From contig CM055092.1 in assembly GCA_029204225.1 (NCBI GenBank), positions 19,027,222 to 19,091,221 of the forward strand: a stretch of DNA of 64,000 bases, read 5' to 3'. The notes under the pieces are model-generated. The model made no database searches and was not told the DNA's origin. It saw only the letters and a list, made by a program, of their open reading frames with translations. Source of the stretch: Diphasiastrum complanatum. Lineage: Eukaryota > Streptophyta > Lycopodiopsida > Lycopodiales > Lycopodiaceae. A program made the translations under genes and the position numbers. Below are positions 1 to 15,289 of the stretch, in pieces; the first letter of the stretch is position 1; each line of letters opens with the position of its first letter.

Positions 1-503
1 AACTTTGAAGCATAGAGATTTCTAAGTAGAGTTCTCTCTTTCATAGACACTATTCATTGCCTTTGCACATGGAGAGTACAAAAAATCATCAGTGATTATT
101 TCAGAATTTTTAGGTGATGTACGCTTAATTATTTTCTGGCAATATGGATCGAGTTATTTTTACTTGTATGTTTGGGACAAAGTCCCAATTTTAACCACAA
201 TTTGCTTAGAGAACATTACTTCTAACATCAAGACCTCAACTTGGTATATTTCTTTCAGTTTAATGTGCATGTTATCCCAAAGCAACTAGCAAGTATATTC
301 CATCATCCTTTGCTGATTAATTAGCAAATGTGGGATATCTTTTAAGGTGACGTAAGCTTGATTATTTTCTGGCAATATGGGTCGACTTATGTTTGGGACA
401 AAGTCACAATTTTAGCCACAATTTGCTTAGCGAACACTACTAGCATCAAGACCTTTAGTCGGTATATTTCTTTCAGTTTAATGTGTTTGTTATCTCAAAG
501 CAA

Positions 504-4930
<4,427 letters not shown>

Positions 4931-5073
4931 CTCTCTTTTCCTCGCCCTCCCTCTCCTCTCCTCCGCTCTCTTCTTCTTTCCTCCTCCTCTCGCTCAAGTA
5001 ACAAAGACCTGTTCTAATAAAAACTGCGCCAATCATGAAGCGTGTGGAATCCATATTGCCCCAAGGATCTCTA

Positions 5074-5110
<37 letters not shown>
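4931..5110 (-). promoter_or_regulatory. GA-rich 5' leader / promoter-proximal region of the phosphatase-like gene
   Basis: Immediately upstream of the ATG at 4930 the sense (minus) strand is strongly purine-rich (GA blocks from about 4931 to 4990), and a (GA)17 tract lies at 5109-5076. GA/CT-rich leaders are common in plant 5' UTRs. No clear TATA box was picked out, so the transcription start is inferred only. Confidence 0.45.
5076..5109. repeat. (TC)17 microsatellite
   Basis: Uninterrupted dinucleotide tract of about 34 bp upstream of the phosphatase-like gene; it reads GA on the gene's sense strand. Confidence 0.95.
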
Positions 5111-5112
<2 letters not shown>

Positions 5113-8100
5113 TTTTTTTTTCAATAATTTGTGACAACTTAAAGTTGGGCAAAATTATTTTTTATAATTTTGTGATGAAAAACATAGCATCCTTTGAAGA
5201 CAAATGTGTATATGCATTTATTTATTTTTTATTTTATTTATTTTTATTTTTTATGCGCATTTCGAGCGTCAAAAGGCGACATGATTTTTTTTTTACTTTT
5301 TTTACATGCACATTTTGCCTAAAAGGTGCGTGTGACCAAAAATCGCAGCCAAAAAAAAGGTTAAAAAATGTTGTTACGAGGAGGAAGGGATCCCTTCCTC
5401 GGGACTTTCTGGCCGCAGAAGGGCATCACCGTCAAAGCAGGACCTCAATCCAACTAAGTGATAATTGCAAGAATTGAAAGTGGACTTCATCATCCAAAGA
5501 TCCCACCTTTTTTTTCAAGTTTTTTTTGGCCTTATACCCTCGGAGAGAACGACACCACACTAGAGCAGAAGGTTTTCCACAACGCAAGGGTGTTTTGATT
5601 GACACAATATGTGTGTAGACAACCAATGACGAAGTTGTCTATACATAGCACATGCACATTCTACCATAATGTGCATGTGTTGTGTGTCAATCTCTCATTG
5701 TTCATCCACATGAGAGTTGTTGTGGTAGGTTTAAATTCTTAGAATAACATGAAAATTGTGTGTGTAAAGGTAACATTACAAGTCTTGGAATGTTGGGGTT
5801 GTAACGTGTCCTAGGGGCTAAGGTTAGGCTGGTTGCGGCAATGGCAACCTCGTTACAAGTTACAACTCACATCTAAGGTCTAGGCTCTAAGGTCTTAGCC
5901 TAGGCAATCAATCCACCACAACTTACCATCTTGGAGGCGCCTAGATTGTGAGGTTTTGGGGCTTGGCCAGTAATAGGAGTCCTGATTTTGCTTAAGTCTC
6001 TAAAAGTGAATCTTTTAGCCCTTACATTGAATCTGGAGGGCAAATGTGCATGGACTCTTACAAAGGCATTATTGAAAATGCACATGATGAGCAATCCCAA
6101 ACATCAAGTTTAAAACATTGGTGTAAGTGCTGACTACATACAAACTATCCCTCGAGATCATTGTACATATAGAAGGACCTTGTTGCCCTTCGGGCATTAA
6201 TTTGTCGTGTTCGAGAAGAGCTTGGGTTTGGGCTCCCCCCCCCCGTTGGCTCCATGTATATATATTGATTAGGATATTTGAGGCCTCTACCCACATACTG
6301 AAGTCAAGAAGTATTCAACACCAAGTGTGTGCTTGACGTAGAGGATCATCGCTTCTAGAAGCACATGTTGGCATGAGTTGTCCTGTGTGGCCAGTTTTAG
6401 GATTGTTCTAATGTTTGTTTGGGTCATTGTTTCGAGCCTCCACATCAATAAAGTAGCAATCTGCTAGCTTGTCTTTTGGGACTCAATGTATATGTTGTGT
6501 ACAATCTCACTGTAAAGGCTCGTTTATTTTTTGCAATGCTATTTGATAGCACTAGCTTTCATTACGCATCAATCGATCTTCCAAAAATGGTGAATTGGTG
6601 TATGGCGCTTGAGTTTGGATGGCCACTCAAGTTTTATTCTTTGTGATCCCATGGATTCATGATACCAAGAAGCCTTATGCACCCATGGCCCTTGATATTC
6701 AAACATGAGGTCATGGGACGAGACACTTGCCCTTTAAATGCATGTGCTTTCATTATGATCTAGAAACAAAAATAAAAAAAAACTTCATTTAGGCCTTCAT
6801 AATCCAAAACCTCGGTAAACAAAATCATGATATGTCAATGTTTGACTTATCTACATGAAGAGCTATGCTTACAAGTTATCAAGTACACAAATAGACAACA
6901 ATAGCTTGTTGAGAAGGTGAAAGTGAAATTTAAACACACTCGGAAAATTGGGTTTTTTTTATCAAGAAAAATCCTTTTACTATTTTTGTCTTCATGAAGC
7001 TTGGTTGCCAAGCATAAACATGCTCCTAAAATGGTGATGCCACCACAAAAAGATTGCAAATGTGAATTCTTGGTGTTGATGTCAGCATCAAGAACGTTTC
7101 ACATGTACATTGTCTATAACTTCAAAAACAAAAAAATTCAAAATTGCTACCACACAACGGAACTGGTCGGGATTCCCCAATACCGCAACACTAGCTAACC
7201 CTAGCTCATTCCACTATGCATAATTTTATAATGCTCAAAATGTAGCAAGTTGGTTGGCATAACAAGTAGGTCATTGTATTCATGGCCATAGGCCCATGTC
7301 ATCATGACATGTGGCATCGAATGCATCTCAATTATAAGGAATCTAGTAACTCAAATTGATATGCAATTACATAATAGGCTAGCCACAATTTGCATATCTA
7401 GGATTAGCTTTCTTACCAAATAAAAAGTTCAGGACTAATGACATTCATTGGTGAAAAGGAAAGAAAGAGTTGATCCTCATCTTAAGCTACTATGTTTCAG
7501 CCTGGGTCAACTCATGATATGTTTTGTAGCAAATGCTTGGGCTACAAATAGCATATATGTTTCACATCATCACCCCTAGAAGGTCTAAAGTTCAATTCCA
7601 TTGCATGCACACAAACATCCACAATAATTTTTTTTAATATAAACGCTCCTTGTTGTTTTAGACTCAACAATCAAATATAAGCATGCACTTGGCAACTAGT
7701 TATATGTTTTTCTACGTGCCACCATGTTGATCAAAAGCTCCTTTTACTTTAAATATTACCACCCAAATCTAGACCCATATTTGTTAAAAGGTTCTTTTAT
7801 ATTAACTAATACCACCCAAATCTAGTGGCTTCTTAGACAAAAAATCTAACCTCGTAGTCACTCATTATGGATTCAAGGTAGAAAGACAATTGAATCACCT
7901 CAACTTTCCATGCTAGTATATTTCAAATGGTGTGTCATCATTATTAATGTTTGAAATAACTATGAGATGTCATTTTTTCTCATACACTTGTAAGCTTCTA
8001 ATTTTATAATATCATGCCTTTTTATTGTCAAACAACATAAAGCATGTCATCATTACTTGCCCATCTTTCGGTAACCACAAAAGATGTTTACTTTAGCAAT

Positions 8101-8873
8101 ATGATAAGGAGACGTGACCATCAATATGCCTACTAAATTGTGACAATAGAACATTTTTAAAAGTTGCATCTAGCAAGCCGACTAGGACATTTGTCTACTA
8201 ACATGCAGGGCCGCTTTTCCAAGTAGACATAAGTGTGAATGCTTGTAATTGCACTCACAACACTAATCACACGATATTTAAAAGACTTTCTTTGACTTTA
8301 AGGGTAGAAGAGAGAGGACATCAATAATGCATGGTGATATCCAAGTTCTCATGTTTAGATGGATAATAGGTGTGTTAATTTCATGTTATTGTGTTTAGTG
8401 ATTGATTATATTGGAGTCATAGATGGCTTTCAAGAGTCAAAAGAAATTTGCTCCCCTCTTGAAAATGTGTCGACATTGAATTAAAACCATGTCATGAATG
8501 TTCATTTTCTTGGCCTTCAACAAATGATTCAAGTTTCACATATGTTACGTCCAATCACCATCACTATTTATGTTGTAATTTATGTCACGATTGCCATTTT
8601 CTTCCAAGAATACTCATAAAAAATGCTTGATATAGGTACCACTTGCCTTTTGCCATGTGAAGAAAGAATAGATGTGACATGTTCCACAAGCATAATCATG
8701 AAGGAGATATATCCAATAAGGTATTGTCATACATCAACTATGAAGCATTGTCCTTAAAGTTGTAACCCACACATCCAAGAACAATGTATGTTCTTCAAAA
8801 AGAAAGAAAATAATGGGGGCATAAATATATGAGTTAGAAGTTTCTGAGTACTATGGACATACATTGCATAGTC
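5111..8873. other. intergenic stretch, nothing recognised
   Basis: AT-rich sequence with homopolymer runs (T/A stretches near 5110-5300 and 5510-5530, a short C run at 6235-6245), one perfect 20-bp palindrome at 5381-5400, and short scattered reading frames. I see no transposon domain, exon series, RNA gene or clear repeat. The region 8600-8800 may be old transposon sequence, but I could not assign it. Confidence 0.5.
5381..5400. repeat. perfect 20-bp palindrome
   Basis: GAGGAAGGGATCCCTTCCTC is identical to its own reverse complement, with a BamHI-type core. It lies in non-coding sequence, and the symmetry stops immediately outside these bases. Confidence 0.9.
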
Positions 8874-8878
8874 CATAT
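8874..8878. repeat. target site duplication CATAT (left copy)
   Basis: CATAT directly abuts the left LTR and is repeated at 14901-14905 beside the right LTR. Five bases is the usual copia duplication length. Confidence 0.85.
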
Positions 8879-9137
8879 ACTTAGAATTTGCTTTGCACAG
8901 GAACACAGATCATGCTACACAGTAACACAGACAGAAAATCACTCTCCTCAGCAAGCTCACATAGCAACTGTATTTCTCAAAATGAAATTACACTGTACAT
9001 ATAGTTGTTCACTCAGGCAACCCATGCATGGCCCACGCGTGTCCCGTCGACTTGCCTCGTGGCGAGGCCAACTGATCCTTATCCACTGATAGGACCCATA
9101 GTACAGTAACACAGTGATTCTAACTTTAATTCTAACT
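8879..9137 (-). repeat. 3' LTR of the intact copia element (259 bp)
   Basis: Aligns with 14625-14900 throughout, apart from five substitutions and the absence of a 17-bp segment present in the other LTR. Ends are ACTTAGAATT and AATTCTAACT on the plus strand, a near-perfect terminal inversion. Confidence 0.92.
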
Positions 9138-9147
9138 CTCTCCCTTA
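9138..9147 (-). other. polypurine tract of the intact copia element
   Basis: On the element's strand AAGGGAGAG runs directly into the 3' LTR, the expected position for plus-strand priming. Confidence 0.75.
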
Positions 9148-9170
9148 AAGTAGAGTCACTTTTTATACAG

Positions 9171-12100
9171 TCATATACATAGCTTAAAGACATAAAGTTT
9201 TGATCTAAACTTATCAAACTTTTCTCCAGTAAGTGGCTTAGTGAAAATATCAGCTAGTTGTTCTTCTGTGCTACAATGAACAACATGAATTTCACGACTT
9301 AGCAGCCTTTCACGTATGAAGTGATATTGGATCTCAATGTGTTTAGTTCTCGCATGGAACACTGGACTCTTTGCTAGCTGAATGCCACTCTGACTGTCGC
9401 TATGTAAAGTTGTGGGATTTTTCTGCTCTATGCCAATCTCTTCCAAGATTTGTCTCAACCATATAGCTTCTTGTGCAGCACTACACATTGCCTTATACTC
9501 TGCTTCTGTGGTGGAAAGAGCAATTGTACTTTGCTTCTTACTAGACCAGGAAAAGCAATTACCATAAAACTGGAATATATATCTTGTGGTGGATCTACGA
9601 TCATCATAGTCACCTCCCCACTCCGCATCCACATAGCCACACAACTCAGGTAAACCATCATGCTTCCTGTAAATCAAGCCATACTCTGATGTGCCTTTCA
9701 CATAACGCAAAATGCGTTTAGCTACTTTCCAATGCGTTTCCGTAGGTGCTGTCATAAACTGACTTACAATGCCAACAACATAGCATATATCTGGTCTAGT
9801 TGTGGTAAGGTAAATCAAGCTCCCTACTAGCTGTCTATATAGTGTAGCATCAAATGACTGTGATTCATCAAGCTTAGAAAGCTTTTTACCTGGTTCAATA
9901 GGAGTGTTTACTGGTTTGCAATCCTGCAACCTAAACTTGTGCAGCAACTCTTTGACATATTTCACCTGTGTTAAACCCACTTCATGTCCTTTTTGCCACA
10001 CTTCTACTCCAAGGCAGTAATGCATCAGGCTGAGATCCGTCATCTCAAATTGTTTCATGAGGTCTTTCTTGATTATGTCTATCATCTCTTGATTATTTCC
10101 CGTAATAATCAAGTCATCAACATAAAGAGCAATCAAAGCAACCATACCATCAAAGCATAAGACATATAGATTTGGATCAGAATGTGTTCTCACCATCCCT
10201 TTTGAACGAAAGTAGGCATCAATCCTGCTATACCACGCACGTGGTGCTTGTTTAAGACCATAAAGCACTTTCTTCAAGCGACATACTTTATTTTCCTGTC
10301 CTTTCGTTACAAAGCCTTCAGGTTGATCCATGGACACTTCTTCTTCTAACTCACCATTTAGAAAAGCTGATTTCACATCCATCTGATGCAAAGGCCAACC
10401 AAAATGTGAAGCTAAAGCAATAAGTAGACGTAGAGTATTCCACTTACACACCGGCGCAAAGGTCTCCTCATAGTGAATGCCTTTATTTTGTGTGTACCCT
10501 TTGATTACCAATCTTGCTTTGTGCTTTGCTATACTTCCATCTGCATGGTACTTAGTTCTATATACCCATTTGCAACCAATGGGTTTCTTGCCAACTGGTG
10601 GTTCTACTAAGTCCCATGTGCTATGCTTAGCAATTGACTCCATCTCCTCTCCCATGGCTTTGATCCAAATGTCATCATCCTTCGCTTCACCATAAGTCGA
10701 AGGTTCTTTGCTTTGAATAATGCTGGATAACAGAGCATAATTTGCTTCATACTTTTCAGGTAGTATCTTCTCTCTTGTTGATCTTTGTAGCTCTCCCTGG
10801 GTAGATGATCCTGGAAAGTCATCTATATTGCGGCTCTCCATCAATCTCTCAAACCACTTAGGGAGCTTTCTGTCAGGTGATCGGCTTCCTGGTGAAAATG
10901 TATCCCACGGTACATCCTTCTCCTTGCGTTTGTCACCTGCAATTTCAATCCTTCTTGCACCAAAAGGTTTGTCCCTACCTCTCCAACCTGTTTCATGAGG
11001 TTGAGTAGTAGTATCTTGAGATGTATCCTCATGTTCATTACTCGGAAGGTCAATGAATGGATCATCATCAGGTGGTATCCTCACTATACCATTTTTCCTA
11101 CTGGATGTGTCTATCTTCTCAGCATCTTCGTCTTCATACATCTTGGATTCATCAAAGATAACATCTCGGCTTATATGAATTTTGTTTTCGACTGGATCAA
11201 AACATCTATAGCCCTTCACGCGATCATCATATCCTAGGAATATGCACTTGATAGCTTTTACATCAAGTTTACGTCTTTCTTCCTTAGGAATATGTACAAA
11301 GGCCTTACATCCAAAGATTCGCAAGTGGTTCACCCTTGGCTTCTTCTTTGTGAATGCTTCCTCAGGTGTAATTTTTGGTATGGCAATGGTAGGACTTCTA
11401 TTTTGAAGATAGACTGCCGTGCTACATGCTTCTGACCAAAAATCTTTTGGTAATTTCATCTCAGCTAGCATAGATCTGGCACTTTCCACAATCGTACAGT
11501 TTTTGCGCTCAGCTACACCATTGAGAGCAGGAGTATGAGCTTGCGTAAATTGTCTTTTAATCCCACATTGATCACAAAGATCATTGAAGTCATTAGACTT
11601 ATACTCACCTCCACTATCTGATCTTAGGACTTTGATCTTCTTACTTGTCTGATTTTCGACCAAGTTTTTGAAGTTCTTGAAGTTATCAAAAGCATCTGAT
11701 TTCTTCTTCAAGAAGTAGATCCACGTCTTACGTGACATATCATCAATAAAGGTCATGAAATAGAAGGCTTTTCCTAAGGACATGGTCCTCATGGGCCCGC
11801 ATAAATCTGTGTGGATTAAATCCAGAATGTTCTTTGCTCTTGCAACACCCCCTTTATTGAACTTCTCTCGATGCTGCTTCCCATATATACACGATTCGCA
11901 CATCGATTTCAAGTGATCTTCTATTGTAGGCAGTCCTGTTACCATCTCCAATTTTCTCATCAAACTGAGGCTTCCCAAGTTCAAGTGACCAAGCCTCTTG
12001 TGCCACAACTCAGTTTGCGAAGGAACGGATGATACAAGTCCATGTTGCCCCTTGATTGTAGCATTCAACCTGTACAATTTTGTATTGGGCTCTCTTACTC

Positions 12101-13289
12101 CATTCGCAATAGCTTTGAACTTTTGGTTTGCATCCTTCACAAAGCAACGATCATGGGCGAATTCTACTTTCAACTTTTGATCAATAATGATTCCAACAGA
12201 AAGTAGATTTTTCTTCAAACCTGGTACATAAAGTACCTCCCTGATCATCCTGCTTTTGCCATCAGGCAGTTGGATTGAAACTGTGCCTATCCCCTTGATC
12301 ATGCACATTTCACCATTTGCTTGTGAAACAGATGTCCCATTATCCAATGCCTTCAAACTACTGAACCAGTTCTTGTTACCTGTCATGTGTCTTGTGGCTC
12401 CTGAGTCAATATACCATGCTTGATCATCTTGATTAGATGACAATGCAGATATGAAGATGCTAGAGTCTTCAATCTCACCTTCATCAACAAGGTTACCTGC
12501 TTGTTTTGGTTTCCCCTTGCCTTGTTCCGCCAGGAATTTGCGACATTCACTCTTCCAGTGGCCCTTTTTACCACAATGGAAGCACTTGCCTTTCTTTTTA
12601 GTTTCGCTGAAAGATCCCTCATCCTCCTGAGACTTGGCAAATTGTTGTTTAGTCTTCTTCTTGCCCTTGCCCTTGCCTTGTTTTTGGCATGTTGCAAGTG
12701 CCTGATCATCAGTATTTTGACATCTAGCTTTCACTATTTCTCGTCGTTGCTCTTCCTGCATCAAGATTCCTGTGAGCTCGTCAAAGCTTGGCAATCTTTC
12801 TCTTGATGCTATTCCACTCACAAACATCTGATAGGGTTTTGCAATGCCGCATAATGCATTATGCACCAGCTCCACATCACGTATGCGCTCTCCAATAGAA
12901 TGCAGTTCATCTCTCATTGTCTTGATTCTGGTCATGTACGTCTGAATGTGCTCTCCTTGCTCCATGCGGGCACTATTCAACTTTGACTTCAGAAACATGA
13001 TTCTTGACGGATTTGATGTCTCGAACTGCTCCTTTAGCACATCCCATGCCTGTCTGGATGTAATAGCATCACAAATGTGGGTAATGATGTGATCCTTCAC
13101 TAACAAGTTAATGAAGGTCAAAGCTTTCCTCATCTTTTTGTCAAACACTTTGATGTCTGCTTCATTTGGCGACCTTCTCTCATCACCTGTGACGACTTCC
13201 CACACATCTTTCTCCATCAGTATGTTTTTCATTTTGAATTTCCACACTACATAGTTGAAAATCTCGTCCAATTTGCTACTTTCACTCAA
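9171..13289 (-). CDS. copia Gag-Pol polyprotein, intact (1372 aa)
   Basis: A single open frame encodes all copia functions in order. The gag region (residues about 1-230) opens with a YVVWKFKMKNIL block. A CCHC knuckle C-F-H-C-G-K-K-G-H-W-K-S-E-C lies near 236-249. An aspartic protease D-S-G-A lies near 295. A GAG-pre-integrase LWHKRLGH lies near 428. The integrase has catalytic D in HTDLCGP (about 494), D in LRSDSGGEYK (about 557) and E in NGVAERKN (about 593). The reverse transcriptase has F-L-N-G-E-L-E-E-E-V and the catalytic YVDD near 1056. RNase H has DAEWGGD, AEYKAM and HARTKHIEIQ between about 1220 and 1320. Integrase before RT is diagnostic of copia. Length is normal for the superfamily, with no stop or frameshift. 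The first methionine gives a typical gag start; the stop is TGA at 9171-9173. It is probably translated as one polyprotein and self-cleaved; cytoplasmic particles are inferred from the family. Confidence 0.95.
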   Translation of the reverse strand: MSESSKLDEIFNYVVWKFKMKNILMEKDVWEVVTGDERRSPNEADIKVFDKKMRKALTFINLLVKDHIITHICDAITSRQAWDVLKEQFETSNPSRIMFLKSKLNSARMEQGEHIQTYMTRIKTMRDELHSIGERIRDVELVHNALCGIAKPYQMFVSGIASRERLPSFDELTGILMQEEQRREIVKARCQNTDDQALATCQKQGKGKGKKKTKQQFAKSQEDEGSFSETKKKGKCFHCGKKGHWKSECRKFLAEQGKGKPKQAGNLVDEGEIEDSSIFISALSSNQDDQAWYIDSGATRHMTGNKNWFSSLKALDNGTSVSQANGEMCMIKGIGTVSIQLPDGKSRMIREVLYVPGLKKNLLSVGIIIDQKLKVEFAHDRCFVKDANQKFKAIANGVREPNTKLYRLNATIKGQHGLVSSVPSQTELWHKRLGHLNLGSLSLMRKLEMVTGLPTIEDHLKSMCESCIYGKQHREKFNKGGVARAKNILDLIHTDLCGPMRTMSLGKAFYFMTFIDDMSRKTWIYFLKKKSDAFDNFKNFKNLVENQTSKKIKVLRSDSGGEYKSNDFNDLCDQCGIKRQFTQAHTPALNGVAERKNCTIVESARSMLAEMKLPKDFWSEACSTAVYLQNRSPTIAIPKITPEEAFTKKKPRVNHLRIFGCKAFVHIPKEERRKLDVKAIKCIFLGYDDRVKGYRCFDPVENKIHISRDVIFDESKMYEDEDAEKIDTSSRKNGIVRIPPDDDPFIDLPSNEHEDTSQDTTTQPHETGWRGRDKPFGARRIEIAGDKRKEKDVPWDTFSPGSRSPDRKLPKWFERLMESRNIDDFPGSSTQGELQRSTREKILPEKYEANYALLSSIIQSKEPSTYGEAKDDDIWIKAMGEEMESIAKHSTWDLVEPPVGKKPIGCKWVYRTKYHADGSIAKHKARLVIKGYTQNKGIHYEETFAPVCKWNTLRLLIALASHFGWPLHQMDVKSAFLNGELEEEVSMDQPEGFVTKGQENKVCRLKKVLYGLKQAPRAWYSRIDAYFRSKGMVRTHSDPNLYVLCFDGMVALIALYVDDLIITGNNQEMIDIIKKDLMKQFEMTDLSLMHYCLGVEVWQKGHEVGLTQVKYVKELLHKFRLQDCKPVNTPIEPGKKLSKLDESQSFDATLYRQLVGSLIYLTTTRPDICYVVGIVSQFMTAPTETHWKVAKRILRYVKGTSEYGLIYRKHDGLPELCGYVDAEWGGDYDDRRSTTRYIFQFYGNCFSWSSKKQSTIALSTTEAEYKAMCSAAQEAIWLRQILEEIGIEQKNPTTLHSDSQSGIQLAKSPVFHARTKHIEIQYHFIRERLLSREIHVVHCSTEEQLADIFTKPLTGEKFDKFRSKLYVFKLCI

Positions 13290-14612
13290 ATAGACTCTCC
13301 CATGTTTGCCATCGCAAAACTGCTTAAAACTTCTGCCTTAGGCTAAGAACAGTATGTCGAGGCCAACAGTGATGTCAGAAGTTGAAAATAATGACCTGCA
13401 CTTTTTTTCTTACCAGGCCACTCGCCGCTTTTCCACCAATTTGAAAGCCAAATCGGCGTCGCCTTCCGAAATGCACTCAGTCGTCAATTCCCAACAATGT
13501 GCCCAGTGGAATGGTGAAACTACTTCTGGCGTACTTCGAACATTTTCTCTGCTGCAACCGCTCTGTTTCGCTGTACCGTACTTGCAGGTACAATCTGGGT
13601 GCCCTTCGTTTGGAGGTTATAGCCTTTCGTTTGGGTCAAAACGGGTAAAGAACCCAAAAATACGGACTTTTCTAGCTTTTGAACTATTTCTTCACTTTGA
13701 AGAAACTTCACTCTTCACTTGTGAAGGGACCCAACTCAACTTTCAATATGAAAATTTTTAATGAAGTTAAAGGCCAGAATGCACTTCAATTCTTCAGGAC
13801 CCTGTTTAAAGCTCATCCAATGGCTGAACCAAATCTTGTGGTTCACATTTCTCTCCCATCACAGATGCTGGACCATTGATTCATTTGACACCTCATCCAC
13901 AGGTTCAAAGTACATCTGGGCATCGAACTAAACTCTTGCAGACGCTATGGTCTTCGATACACTAAGTTGAGTGTTGCGTTGGGCGCGCGAACAGCCCGCG
14001 ACTTCCCTGCCTGCGGCCGCGCCTTCCTTCCCTGAAAAATGTTGGATCAAGCTCTCCTGTAGATCGTTTTGAACACGATCTGAGGTCTGGAGCAGGGTCG
14101 CCCTACTGAATCCATGACTGTAGAGTGTTCAGTCAGGAAATTCCGTGGAGAAACGATGATTTTAGCTCAACATGACAAAGTGGCTTTTTCACCTTTTTAT
14201 CACAAATATGCTAGGTTAACTGTCTGGAGACAAATCTCTGACACAAACCTCAGAATCTCTCCATGGCTCATTGACAATGTGATTAGCTTCCTTCCTGTCC
14301 TTACGGCATCCAAAACGGTGCACAAACAGCGAAGAAATCACCAGTTATGTATAAAAGCCGTAACCCCAAGTCCGGTTTCAATTTTCAGCTGGCTTCGAAA
14401 TTGTCAATTTTTCACCAAATTTTTTCCTGTTTGATGCTATGCACAGGCTAATAATCCCTCTGCTGAGCTTAGCAAGCGTCTATAAATTAGAAACCGTGCA
14501 CCAGTGCTTTTCTTTCCGTCTTCAACCCGCCGTAAAACCCCGAACTCTCAGAAGACAGTTCTCTCGAAGCTCTCTTCAACGGCGACACTGTACTGTGTAC
14601 ACTCCCTGTACG
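13290..14612 (-). other. long untranslated leader of the intact copia element
   Basis: 1.3 kb between PBS and gag, much longer than the few hundred bases common in copia. It is less AT-rich than the surroundings around 13,980-14,040. On the element strand it has many stops and no recognisable domain. Reading frames on the opposite strand (for example 13354-13761) show no known motif. It may hold packaging, dimerisation or IRES-like RNA structure, or captured DNA; I cannot tell which. Confidence 0.6.
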
Positions 14613-14624
14613 GCTCTGATACCA
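14613..14624 (-). other. primer-binding site for initiator tRNA-Met
   Basis: The minus strand reads TGGTATCAGAGC directly after the 5' LTR, complementary to the 3' end of plant initiator tRNA-Met, the standard copia primer. Confidence 0.93.
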
Positions 14625-14900
14625 ACTTAGAATTTGCTTTGCACAGGAACACAGATCATGCTACACAGTAACACAGATAGAAAATCACTCTCCTCAGCAA
14701 GCTCACATAGCAACTATATTTCTCAAAATGAAATTACACTGTACATATAGTTGTTCACTCAGGCAACCCATGCATGACCCAGGTTGTCGTTGGCGGGACG
14801 CGTGTCCCGTCGACTTGCCTCGTGGCGAGGCCAACTGATCCTTATCCACTGATAGGACCCACAGTACAGTAACACATTGATTCTAACTTTAATTCTAACT
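14625..14900 (-). repeat. 5' LTR of the intact copia element (276 bp)
   Basis: Same sequence as 8879-9137 with five substitutions and 17 extra bases after CATGACCCA. It is followed by the target duplication CATAT at 14901-14905. It contains promoter and polyadenylation functions by family analogy; no clear TATA box was identified. Confidence 0.92.
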
Positions 14901-14905
14901 CATAT

Positions 14906-15289
14906 TTCTCCATTATGGCCATATGAATACCTACAACTTACTAGGGTCACAATTGTTTTACAAGCCTAATTTGTTATTTCAAATTATGTTTATCTAGGTA
15001 AGGCTATATTAGTAGATAAGGCTAAATGCCCTAATTTGGGCTATCTAAATTCTTTCCATTCAATATATATAGGGCCCAAGGATCTACCGTTTTTGAGATT
15101 ATGAGTTGGGAGCCTTGAGCTTCTTGTAGCGAAGTTCTATGTTTTTGGATATCTTAGTTGGAGATCTATCTAAGCTGTCAACAACCATTGTTGATCATCA
15201 CATTTTTTTAGATTGAAGTTGCTTATGTGGATGCTTTTGTTGCCTTATGCTTCATTTGATACCAAATATCTATGATTGAGTTCATAACA
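14906..15289 (+). repeat. probable copia 5' LTR remnant with adjacent PBS
   Basis: Ends at ATAACA directly before TGGTATCAAAGC (15290-15301), a one-base variant of the tRNA-Met primer site. A TATATATA box near 15064 would fit an LTR promoter. The left boundary is hidden by the neighbouring element, so the start given is only the end of the CATAT flank. Confidence 0.5.

Larger units (their letters stand above)
8879..14900 (-). mobile_element. complete Ty1/copia LTR retrotransposon with intact polyprotein
   Basis: About 6.0 kb, minus strand. The order 5' to 3' on the element is LTR (14900-14625), PBS (14624-14613), a 1.3-kb leader, one open polyprotein (13289-9171), PPT (9147-9138) and LTR (9137-8879). 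The 5-bp sequence CATAT flanks both sides (8874-8878 and 14901-14905). The LTRs differ by five substitutions over 259 aligned bases plus one 17-bp indel, which suggests a fairly recent insertion. It is the only element in the window with all structural parts present. Its LTR termini are AG...GT rather than TG...CA. Confidence 0.93.

Noticed and set aside
10477-12806. Several frames of 60-108 codons within the polyprotein region on both strands
   Set aside because: Shadows of the intact copia coding sequence; some on the same strand are frame-shifted readings of it.
13354-13761. Plus-strand 135-codon ORF antisense to the copia leader
   Set aside because: No motif and no start context; most likely chance, although an antisense regulator cannot be excluded.
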